From contig JAHQIW010007303.1 of assembly GCA_019055375.1 (NCBI GenBank), positions 1-64,000 of the forward strand: a stretch of 64,000 bases of DNA, written 5' to 3'. The notes below the pieces were generated by a model. It made no database searches. It saw nothing but the letters and a program-made list of their open reading frames with translations, and was not told where the DNA came from. This document shows positions 54,901-64,000 of the stretch, piece by piece. The position numbers and the translations under genes were made by a program. Each line of letters begins with the position of its first letter. The first letter of the stretch is position 1. Source of the stretch: Parelaphostrongylus tenuis (taxonomy: Eukaryota; Nematoda; Chromadorea; Rhabditida; Metastrongylidae).

Positions 54901-56768
54901 AATGAATGCAAAAGTATCGATAAAATAAGATACAAATATACAATAAGACTTTCTATGCGTTCTAACTAATACAAGAATTTGTTTAATAGAATTGATTCGG
55001 CTAATGTTTTGACGTTTCCATTTTCTCTAGAGTTGATGAGCTGAATCTAAATCTCTTCGTTCTCACTGTGGATCATGCCTTCGTTTCGTTCGAGTTGAAT
55101 CGTCTTCTGTGGAGTACCACTCGAATGAATAACCTTATTCGGCGATGTCCCTATTTACAGGATGGAGTGTATGCTAATTAATTGATCACCCATTGATAGT
55201 GAGTCGCTTTTTCGGACAGTCTATCCTGCAAAAGTTTATTATCAGCTGACACAAAGCGTAGTGATAACTTGAGAACCGATCTCCTCTAACTTCGCCGAGT
55301 GAGGTTCTTCACTCGAGCGCTGCTCAACGAGTAATGTAACTTGAATGAAAGGAAGGCGAAAATTCACAACAAGGTTCGACAGCCGTGGACAGTCGACCCG
55401 ACAATCGATACTGTAGAAGTTGAGGACGTCGAAATGCTAGCTAGATATATCTTATTTATAAACATCATGTATTAGCTACATCAGTAAAGTCATTTTGATT
55501 GATAATGCCAAGGTTAAGGGGACGTCGCTTTTCACAATGTTATTACGCTTTGTGCAGTATAAGTTTGAAATAATTCTTTTCGCAAGAATGTGATTTCTTC
55601 CCAATAAATGCCAGTGTTTAAAACACACAGGTGCTCTTTTACAGAAAATATTTGCATGAAAGTCTCTTCAGTGATTTTCCATCTTCTCCTATGGATAAAG
55701 TTATTTCAATGTCTGAATTCGCTTATATAAGCATCATATTATTATTGGAGGGCGCATTAATATCCGTACATCCGAGCCGGGGAGAGAAGCATGCAAGGAA
55801 AAACAATCACGTCTTCCCAAACGTGTTATTGTGACATTTAACCTTGTCTAAAAATACAGCTGATGATCTTCTCCCTTTATCATGCCATGTAGTCTTCAAT
55901 TGGTAAGATGACATCTCCATCCAAATATGCATAATTAGTCAGTGTAACATGTTACATTACTGCTGTAATAATTGCTAATGTCAAATCCTAGAAGATTAAG
56001 CGGTGTACAAAAATCGAGCTCAGGCAGGAGGTGAATTTTTGTATACCACTCAGTTTTCTAAGATGTATATTCGAAACACCAGATTTCTGCTGAAAGCACT
56101 AAATTTTGAAGAATTATTATAGATTATTCACAACAAAAAGCTGTCACCTTCTCTCGATACAATGCCGAGAGATACGTATCCACCAAACCCGTTAATGGTT
56201 GGTTGCTGACAGCTGCGTTGCCTTACATCAAGGAGAGAGTGATAGTGGGGCAGTGCATTGGTGATGTAGGGCCATCGTTTAAGTGTGAATAAAATGATAG
56301 TGGGTGACTGCGTAAATGTGAAAGGACTCTGGCGAGGCTCACTACTTTTGCAACACCTGTACTCTTGGAAAAGTCAGGATGTGAAGATACATTTCATTGA
56401 ATGCGGCTTCTTATATTGAGGATGAACTAATTTACAAAACGTGCAGTGGTAGAGCACTGCGCAAAGTTACTGTCTCCTGCCTACGAACTTCTCACGTAAC
56501 CTGACCATGTCACAATGACACTTTAAAATGTTTTGATTTGAGTTTTTTCCGGTCTATTGTTAAAATTGAGGATTGCGGGATTTCTACGTAAAAGGTACAA
56601 CTAACCCAAATTTTAGAAAAAATTACTAACGAACTAGTCAACCCTAAGGTACAAAGCAGAACCCGGTACAATGTGAACAGGTCTTACCATTGGATCAGCT
56701 TCAACCCACAATAAAAGAGGATGAAAATTTATTTGGGATAAAATTAAATTTTCATCCTACATTTTTGA
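54901..56768. other. Unassigned interval
   Basis: It contains a small fold-back at 55,985-56,065 ('tgtacaaaaatc' and 'gaatttttgtataccactc') of the tRNA-derived family with the head mostly deleted. Otherwise no gene, RNA or repeat was recognised. Confidence 0.45.
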
Positions 56769-57065
56769 TCACCTAAGACACATGTGGAGCATATCAAAAT
56801 ACGAATATAGAATCCTTTTCTTATAAAAGCAAAATATATACACTGTTAGATTATAATTAAAATTCAATTCACCACTCAAATAATAAGTACTAGAAACTAT
56901 TAACCTTACAAATAAGTTTAAAAAAATTACTAATCTGAAAATAATCAAATTATTTAAGTTTAAATAATTAAAACAACCAATACCTACAAAAATCCTAATT
57001 ATAAAAAATGCTAAAGCAATTAAATCATAAATAAGTCGATACCATTCAAAAAACAACATCAACAA
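56769..57065 (-). pseudogene. Nuclear copy of mitochondrial DNA (start of ND5)
   Basis: A very AT-rich, hydrophobic minus-strand frame. With the invertebrate mitochondrial code (AGA/AGG = Ser, ATA = Met) it contains FFEWYRLIYD, then NLFVSLMVSSTYYLSGELNF. The YYLSGELNFNY stretch fits the N-terminal region of nematode mitochondrial ND5. Several AGR codons fall in membrane segments where Arg would be unlikely, which supports mitochondrial origin. Both flanks are nuclear-type sequence. The identification is from memory of the ND5 motif and needs a search. Confidence 0.7.
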
Positions 57066-57320
57066 TCTGAAAAAAATAAATGTTACACTTTACGCAACGC
57101 ACCAGAAATCCCCAAAAAATAACTAGCAAAAAAAAATTTTTATATATTGTTGATATTCGCGTCCAACAATGTTCTTCATTCAGCTTCGGACATCAGCCTA
57201 TAACAAAGAGTTTACCAATGCGTTTCATGTCGCTCAGTAATGTCTTCTAGGTGTCTTAAGAAATGTGCCTTAATCTTTTAAAATCGTACCATCTTCAGCT
57301 TTATCACTGATGACTTTATT

Positions 57321-57745
57321 CGGAGACAGTTATAAGAGAATTGCTGGAAAGTCAACAAGGAAACACACAGTTCGATTCGAAGCGAATAAAGTGATCGTAC
57401 ATCTGACATTACCTTAGTGATCGAGGCCACTCGTGACAACTCACAAATCTATATGAATCTCTCTGACGCTGGAAAGAAATCTTCTACATAATCAATCATG
57501 GGCATTATGCTTTCCAGAACTTCTTTCATTTGATTTGTTTGGTACTGACTTATCATTATCCACGAAAGTGTTGAAATTTGGCGTTCGGCTGTTGCTTGTA
57601 GATTTCGTTTTTCTTCAAAATGACCATGAATGTCGGCCGAGTCGATTCTCTTCAAAATACTGGAATAGCTAGCCGTATTTGGCTATTTCCAGGTGATCAA
57701 GACAAGAATTCACCACTGCTTGTGGCTTTGGAGATGACTTATCTA
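57321..57745 (-). pseudogene. Possible relic of a cyclase-associated protein (CAP/Srv2) helical domain
   Basis: On the minus strand from 57,745: KSSPKPQAVVNSCLDHLEIA, a one-base frame change near 57,663, then GHFEEKRNLQATAERQ and QMKEVLESIMPMIDYVEDFF to a stop at 57,449. Further down, at 57,345, an NSLITVSE stretch follows an AG. The order of a VV.S.L..L.IAK segment, an ...R.L..TA..Q segment, an ..L..I.. IDYV.DF segment and F/N-.L..VSE resembles the helical folded domain of adenylyl-cyclase-associated protein, an actin-recycling factor. Stops in the last segment and the frame change make it a pseudogene. The resemblance is loose, and another helical protein is possible. It is not related to the CAP/SCP secreted proteins. 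Confidence 0.35.
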
Positions 57746-60700
57746 GAAACGATAGAAGGTTTGTCAGTCCTGTTAGTTAGCTATTAACTAGTACCTGATA
57801 TGTGGTACTAACGAATGGTCTTGTGCGAACTAGACAGCATCTCTACCACGGCGCATCCAAATTTAGAAATTGATATTTTTCAAGAGTATACAGGAGCTCG
57901 CAATCTGGGAATAAAATATATGCTGTTAAAGGGTCTGGGCAAATGGTCACCACACAGTGAAAAGAAATTGAAAACTTCATCCATATTTTCTACCCTTATG
58001 TCGTCTAAACACTCACTTCTATAGATTATTGGGCAAGATACATACTTTTCTCTATTGATTTTCCGCGTGGAAAATCCAACATGCTATTTGACCGATGGCG
58101 ATACGTATGACTTTTAGTAAATGACACAGTGACCTTTCCATAAATTGGGATTGGATTTTTTCTGTAGGACTAGAAGGCCTGCCGTAGGTGGAAAAAAAAG
58201 TGAAATTGTGGGGTTACATCGAAGGGGAAGCCTGTACGAGTCTGTATTCACTTGCATTCTGTCGTTTACAAGCGAAGCGAAGTAATCGCACACGTTTGTG
58301 GATAAATTACTCAATGGTTGAACGTCCAGAGAGCGACTTTTATGAGCGACAGATCTTATTGCGTCTGAAATCAATATACTCTAAGTGCACATTAATTTAA
58401 TTTAATCGAAAAGTCTACATAAGATATAGTTTCAATTCGGAACTGAGTGTTAGAAAAGGTCCGGCTTAGACTACTCGCAAAAGATAGCGATAAGTAATAA
58501 CGGACAGAGTGCATTCTTATTTCCATGTCCATTCTGCTATCTGACTGGAAATCTAATGTTGATTGCTCAATAGAAAAGATTGCTCGACGCTAGCAGGAGC
58601 TCTACTATGATGATGTTGGAATTATCTGGGTCACGAAGTGGAAGAGAAAACTCAAAACATTGAGCTGCATGGCCGATTTCTGGTCAAAAGCGCGTTACAT
58701 TAACTAAGATGTGGGGCAACGAGTTGGCAAGATACCCATGTGTTTAAGCTGCGCCAATGGAGAAAACCATAAAGACTGGAACAAATCCAAAGTCGACATT
58801 AAGTGCAGTATATTGTTCTCAAATGGTCAAGCCCTATCCCAGAGATCCTATAAACGTGTTACAATCCATCTTGAATTCATATATTAAATAGAAAATGGAG
58901 CATAATGAAGGAGTAAAGATTCATCATAGGGGCACTACCGATGCCAAGGAAAAGAATTGCACGATTCATTTAGTGCTAATTTTCATACTTCTGTCTACTA
59001 TTACTTTCAGAAGAAAAACATCTTTTAGTGAGACGTGGAGCTCTTGGTGCAAGAAGTGTAACATTCACAGAGCGGCACTTCTGCTCATTATGGCTGAAAT
59101 GATGATCGACCGATTAGAACGGGACATATGGTGTAGCGCCTGTTCATTTCATCCGGTCGTGCACACGTTTATTATTCTAACCACAAACCACCGATACCAT
59201 ATGTACCCGATGTGGAAAGGTCACTGAGTCAGGATTGTCAGCTGACAGCTATCGTTCTAAATTTCCGATTTTAGCTGTAAATGCAATTCCCAGTAATCTC
59301 TGAAATGTATTTTAGTAATACAAATTAAAAATTACATCCAATTGTCGTCAACTTAACGACAGTGAACCTCCGACTTCAATGATATAAGCTCGACACGGAG
59401 GTAAGACAAATGTATTATTATGTAACTCAGAGTCCATTCTTGTGCATACGTTAGCCCTGTCTTTTTTACTATTTAGTAATTCGTTTATCCGCATTCCTAA
59501 TTGATTGTATCATATTTGTCACAATCTGCAGTACCTGTTGAAAGAGTTTCTAGTCAATGTATTGCCATATGAAGAACGGAGATGAAATTACGTATACTAG
59601 GTTCACAATATGGTCTCCTAGTAATTAATGAGGCGGACGAAGTTCTTCCTTTCGCAGAAATATAGCTGGATGTGTTTTGGTGCAGAATTCCGAATTCTAG
59701 CCAAAATAATGGAATTATGAGCAAAACTCGACCTTTTTTCTGAGACTCACGTGATATTGATTGGACCACGGAAGAGTTTGTTTTGCTTTTGCTCAATCAT
59801 GTTTGAATTTAGTTAACGCTATCAGCAGTTACCCTTCAACGAGGCTGATCTAGAGAACACGAATTGGCGTTGAACTCAGTCAAGCTCAATAAACAAATAA
59901 AGCTTTCGTGGTTCATCAATCCTCGAGCGATGGACTATGCATTCGACTCCATTAAACACTGTTAGAGGCATCGAATGCATATCTGGCCTTCACAATGACT
60001 TGCTTTCGCCAACCAATTTATCAAATCATTGCTGCTATACTACCAGACCCGTTCCACTAATTTCCCCACCAGATAGTATTGAAAACTTCGTGAGCCTTTG
60101 ACTCGGTTTTGAAAGATAACTCTGTGTGTGTTGCATGGCACCTTTTCTCCACACTTACCGTGATGTGAATTATGGCGATTAAGGCAGTTAAAACAATGAA
60201 ATTCTGTCATTTTGTTTTAACTCGGTTAATTGGTGTAGCTTGGTATATTCGGCATGTCTGGCTAGATTATCGCTAAAAGCAGAGGGACATTTCCCTCAAA
60301 TCATAATTAGTGATGATCTACTTTTATGAAGATTTGAAGAGGCTCAAGTAGTACCACTTCGGAGTCCACTAAAAACCACCTATTTAGCGCTTATATCAGT
60401 GAGGAAAGAAGGTAAGCGATTTGTTCAACACATACAGTACCATCATCATTGATTTCGCCATAGCTAAAGAGAAGTCGAAAACACGTTCTCCACTCAAAAA
60501 CTCCAAATGTTGCGTATCTCGATAATAAACGATAAATTCTCAATAGCCACAAGACTTAGGGGATGGGAACGACAGAAAACGTAGAAGAGGTTTGGCTTCA
60601 TGCATTCAGAAATGAAATGTTGTTACTTATGTGCTTCATTTTGCCAAATTATTTACTTTTCTCTACAAAACCTATCATCACAATTTACTGTGCGGATCCC

Positions 60701-61569
60701 AGCATTCCTTACAGTCGATTCCCTTTTTCGCATTCATCCTTCTCAAACTTTTCGAACATTTTATGTGTTGCTTCAGATGCTAGTTGAGCGCTTCGTTTCC
60801 TTCGTGAATGTTGTAGAATGCTCGTCGAGAAGATTTTTCTGTATGTATTAATCGTTAGAAGTGCTCTAAAAGATCAAAAGGGTGTTTGAGGCTTTTCCTT
60901 ATAAAGTTCTTGCCTTTTTATAATTCATTCGTGACATTGTCCTCCTAAATTTCTTCCACTTTTTTATTCAGCTTTCACTCGTACACCATACACCTTCTTA
61001 TTTATACTAGATTCTGTTGTCCATCATCAATTGGAGCGATTTAATGGTTCGATACATCATTTTACGTTATCTTGCTAGTTGGCTACGATTTCAACATTGG
61101 GCTACATCTACTTATCGTTGAGAGTGACTACAAAGAAATAGGAGGCATACAAGATCTAGCGGATCGGTGAACGAAAGTGAGAAATTTTTCTGATTTTATG
61201 TGACTTAGAGCTAGCCGGGAACGAAGCTGAATAGTGAACATTTTGTAGTGCATCGAAATTGAAGAGCAGCAATAGCGCTGCATTGGAGAGGCTATTCGAC
61301 AACATTATTATGTCTTCCACAATTTTCAACGTATCGCTGTCCTTAGAGTTCCGAAGGCTGGGCGTGAGGGAAGGCTACAACCAGATGAGACTCTGCATTG
61401 TAACAGCTGATCAAATGGCGCAGTATTATTCATCTCTTAGACAGACATCAAATGGTGCTCTCATCTTATCCCCTTCATGGTTTAGACACCTCATCTGCCA
61501 TAGTTTCCATACATGCTGCTCTTCTTTATCTCAGACACGTCTGATAGACTCGTAGAGGATATGCAATAA
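57746..61569. other. Long unassigned interval
   Basis: Frames at 58,114-58,400 (both strands), 58,895-59,227 (plus), 59,554-59,796 (minus), 60,563-60,851 (two plus frames) and 61,259-61,555 (plus) have no recognisable domains and no supporting splice pattern. A SINE tail block ('cagcagttacccttcaacg') is at 59,822. Confidence 0.4.
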
Positions 61570-61770
61570 ATGTCATCAAAAACTTTCGCGTCAGGCGGGA
61601 CTAGAACCCGCACCTCACCTACTGACGCCCATTTTGCACATCGCTCTTTCTACGTTTCAGCGCACCTATCTGCCAGCCGTCAGCCGTCAACGGCCTGACC
61701 CGGGTAGTCGATCTCGACATTAAACCCAGTCACGCTAACAGATACTGGGTATTGAAGATCAAATAATATT
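61570..61770 (-). mobile_element. tRNA-derived SINE-like element, head internally deleted
   Basis: Minus strand: the tRNA-like end CTGACGC and T-arm GTGCGGGTTCTAGTCCCGC are present. The anticodon arm is deleted and the 5' acceptor strand GGGCGTCAG is joined directly. The tail block follows on the other side: 'cagccgtcaacggcctgacc' and 'cgatctcgacattaaaccc'. Its sequence is almost the same as the next copy. Confidence 0.75.
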
Positions 61771-61784
61771 CGTTTTCTATTTAA

Positions 61785-62155
61785 CCGTTTATAGCGGTGG
61801 TATGATGTTATAGATATATACCCACTGATGTAGAGCAATGTGCAAAACTTTCGCGTCAGGCGGGACTAGAACCCGCACCTCACTCTTTCCGAGAATGCGT
61901 GCTCTACCCGTTACACTACTGACGCCCATTTTGCACATCGCTCTTTCTACGTTTCGGCGCACCTATCTGCCAGCTGCCAGCCGTCAAAGGCCTGGCCCGG
62001 GTAGTTGATCTCGACATTAAACCCTATAGTGCACGCATTCCCGGAAAGAGTGAGGTGGGGTTCTAGTCCCGCCTGACGCGAAAGTTTTGCACATTGCTCT
62101 GCATAGTGGGTATATATTTATAACATCATACCAGCGCTATAAGCGGGTAGGTAAA
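61785..62155. mobile_element. Fold-back tRNA-derived element, about 370 bp
   Basis: Arms of about 120 bp (61,790-61,915 and 62,033-62,150) are near-perfect inverses: 'ggtatgatgttatagatata' against 'tatatttataacatcatacc', then the tRNA-like head in both orientations. The centre holds one copy of the tail block. The head is intact in the left arm and lacks its 5' end in the right arm. Confidence 0.85.
61853..61925 (-). tRNA. tRNA-like sequence with full cloverleaf (SINE head, not a working tRNA)
   Basis: The 73-nt fold has acceptor GCGTCAG/CTGACGC (7 of 7), D-stem GTGT/GCAC, anticodon stem CATTC/GAGTG with loop TCGGAAA, variable AGGT, and T-stem GCGGG/CCCGC with loop TTCTAGT. The formal anticodon would be GGA (Ser), but position 33 is C not T, the variable arm is not the long serine type, and near-identical copies occur in repeats nearby. 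It is best read as the RNA polymerase III promoter head of a SINE. Confidence 0.7.
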
Positions 62156-62892
62156 AAACGAATATCATGTCATCGAAAAATTTCTTCCTTGAATGACTTG
62201 ATGATGGACGACTACTGGTGTCATAATGGATACAGATTATCTCGACACAGTCAACTGCTCATTTCATAGATAAAAGTGGCACAAGAATTCCTAAAAGTGG
62301 AGAATACTTGTGGGACGCCGCAAGCTACAGAGTAGCGTGATCGGGAGGACTCTGCTGAGCATGCTAGTAGGGCTATTTGTGGATTTAGCTGTTGGGGAGA
62401 ATACCATGGTTTGAAATGTAGCCTTCATGAGAAGGCTGTTGATTTTACCAAATGACGTGATTTTGAGCCATGGTAATAGATGCTCTCGTATACTAAAACT
62501 ATCCTCGAGTTCTAAATATCTCACTTGGTTCTATTAGATGTACAAATATAACTCCGCCGTTTTTTTTTCTGCTGTAGTAGCAGAAAAAATCAAGATATGC
62601 GAATTCTTTTCTTTTGTTTGAAAATGTGAAAACGCTAATTGTTTATAAGTCTTCCATATACAAAATATCATATATGATGCCTATAAGAGTATTCAAAGGA
62701 ACCATACACGTGTTTCGGAGGTATTTTATATGATGGTTTTCACAGGACTTTGAAGATGGAAACTTTCATACCTGAGAAGCGCCATTCTCGTTTAGCAGAT
62801 TTGTTGAGTAGATGTAATTAAAATTGTGGGATTTTAGAATCTTCCAACTGCACATTTTCTTGCGAAGATTATAGTATGCAAGTTGCCTATAC
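62156..62892. other. Unassigned interval
   Basis: No gene recognised. A minus frame at 62,291-62,524 and a plus frame at 62,087-62,269 look non-coding. Confidence 0.4.
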
Positions 62893-63020
62893 TTGCCTAA
62901 GATGGAGCTATGTCGGGAACAAATTCGCTTGCTACTCATTCACGAACGGTGCCTAAGAGAAAATGCTAGTGAAAAGGCGCGCAAGATTATTGCTGCTTGG
63001 AGCGAGTTCCATCTTGAGGC
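62893..63020 (+). pseudogene. Mariner transposase N-terminal fragment
   Basis: It begins MELCREQIRLLLIHERCLR with the start of the helix-turn-helix region (IIAAW), as in the elements at 26.9 and 44.0 kb. Similarity ends near 63,010. The frame stays open to 63,285 but no longer resembles transposase. I could not find convincing inverted ends. Confidence 0.7.
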
Positions 63021-63388
63021 AATTACAGACACGTTGCATACCAAAAGGAGTGTTTTTCAATTCCAAGGGGGCAAACGAAAAATCGGTCTCAATTCCTGGA
63101 GTGGAATTTTTCATAGAAGTGTTAGTAACCACTCAAAGCTAAAATTTCTGACTACAGCTTCACATGGCCGGTTTTTCAAAACGCAATTTCAGAACGTTGT
63201 AAAATTCAAAATAAAGCTAGACTCAAGCGTGCATGTTCCTCTTCGGACAGAGATCTTTTTCGGACTAGGAGGAAACTATCGATAGCGTGATGCTTTCTGA
63301 TTTAACACTGTACTTATATTCTGCAAAGACTCTTCTTCTGCAACGCAGCAGGTAAAATAAGTTGTATTCGCATATGTAATCAAGGTGC

Positions 63389-63526
63389 TTTTTGGCCAAT
63401 TCACGTGCCGCTGGGTGAGATGACCATGTGCGCCGACGCGATGATTGATTGATACTGGGCCAGTCTTATGAGATAGCGTCAGCGCATGTGCCGCCTTGCC
63501 CAGCGGCACGTGAATTGGTTAAAAAC
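63389..63526. repeat. Long hairpin (inverted repeat), 138 bp
   Basis: 'ggccaattcacgtgccgctg' and 'cagcggcacgtgaattggtt' are near-perfect inverses at the ends. The pairing resumes inward with 'gcgccgacgc' and 'gcgtcagcgc', leaving a loop of about 35 bases. GC content is well above the surroundings. It could be a small inverted-repeat transposon or a hairpin RNA precursor. Confidence 0.75.
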
Positions 63527-63599
63527 CACCATGATCGCAGATGCGAAAACTTATTTAACCTGTTGCGTTGGAGAGAAACGGCCTTTTTGGGATGTAAGC

Positions 63600-64000
63600 A
63601 CACCGTTTGAATCATTAAACATTACGCTATCGAAGGATTACTGAAAGTCTAAAAAAAGAGCTCTGCCCGGCGACAAATATGCGGTCCTGTAACGTAATGA
63701 ATTTTCTCCTGTAACAACGTCAAAGAAAGGCTTCGGAAACCGGCGACATGAGGTTGTTGCGAGAACACTAAGCCTTTGAATGATTAGCAGAATTCTTATA
63801 AAAATTTAAAATCTAGCGAGCAAAATCGGTTTTTTCAAGTGTACCCTTGTCACCAAAAAGTACTTTCAAAGTGTTCGTAGGAAAAGGCGCTTTTGATTGA
63901 TTCCAAGGTCATACAATTTTATTGCAAAAATCATGTCAAAAAACCAAGGAGGAACGAAGTTTGCAGTTTCGCTGCATGATAATGCTCGACTTCATAGTGC
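63600..64000. repeat. R1 units at the window edge
   Basis: Includes 'acgctatcgaaggattactg' followed by 'aaagtct', and 'ctgtaacaacgtcaaag', as in the other R1 arrays. It is cut by the window end. Confidence 0.5.

Noticed and set aside
61570..62105. Functional tRNA-Ser genes
   Set aside because: C at position 33, short variable arm, copies with deletions, and placement inside fold-back elements indicate SINE heads.

Overview
The window looks like a gene-poor, repeat-laden nuclear segment of a parasitic clade V nematode, most likely a hookworm or close strongylid. The evidence is: four broken copies of a two-domain CAP (SCP/TAPS, hookworm ASP-1-like) secreted-protein gene; RTE-type LINEs; a Penelope-like element (PLE) with a GIY-YIG nuclease; mariner deletion derivatives; an interstitial TTAGGC telomere repeat; and a mitochondrial ND5 fragment that reads best with the invertebrate mitochondrial code. 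No cellular gene in the window is clearly intact.

Layout. 1-2.45 kb is AT-rich low-complexity DNA. 3.4-7.45 kb holds PLE ends, a dead RTE reverse transcriptase and diverged dispersed repeats. CAP copy 1 lies at 7.7-9.74 kb (+). A segment at 9.9-16.56 kb carrying CAP copy 2 (+) recurs at 30.1-36.37 kb with CAP copy 3 (+), and part of it recurs again at 28.7-29.7 kb. CAP copy 4 (-) is at 43.0-43.8 kb. Between them, 19.5-23.3 kb and 37.4-47.7 kb are packed with PLE, hammerhead-bearing, mariner and RTE fragments. 47.7-54.9 kb has a mariner relic, a ~590 bp tandem duplication and fold-back tRNA-derived elements. 56.8-57.7 kb has the mitochondrial insert and a possible relic of an actin-regulatory (cyclase-associated protein) gene. 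57.7-64 kb is mostly unassigned, with more tRNA-derived fold-backs and a long hairpin.

The most striking signal is ribozymes. Four type I hammerhead motifs satisfy the core consensus, with all three stems pairable by eye, at 19.93, 20.17, 45.57 and 45.90 kb. They occur as two inverted pairs in which each ribozyme points outward. A second, decayed family (14.1, 20.3, 33.7, 44.6, 45.1, 54.6 kb) and the PLE 3' ends (3.5, 6.9, 7.3, 22.2, 23.3, 41.2 kb) carry related motifs, and several of these are also in outward-facing inverted pairs. tRNA-derived elements likewise recur as fold-backs. The window is therefore dominated by inverted-pair non-autonomous elements surrounding a decaying secreted-protein gene array.
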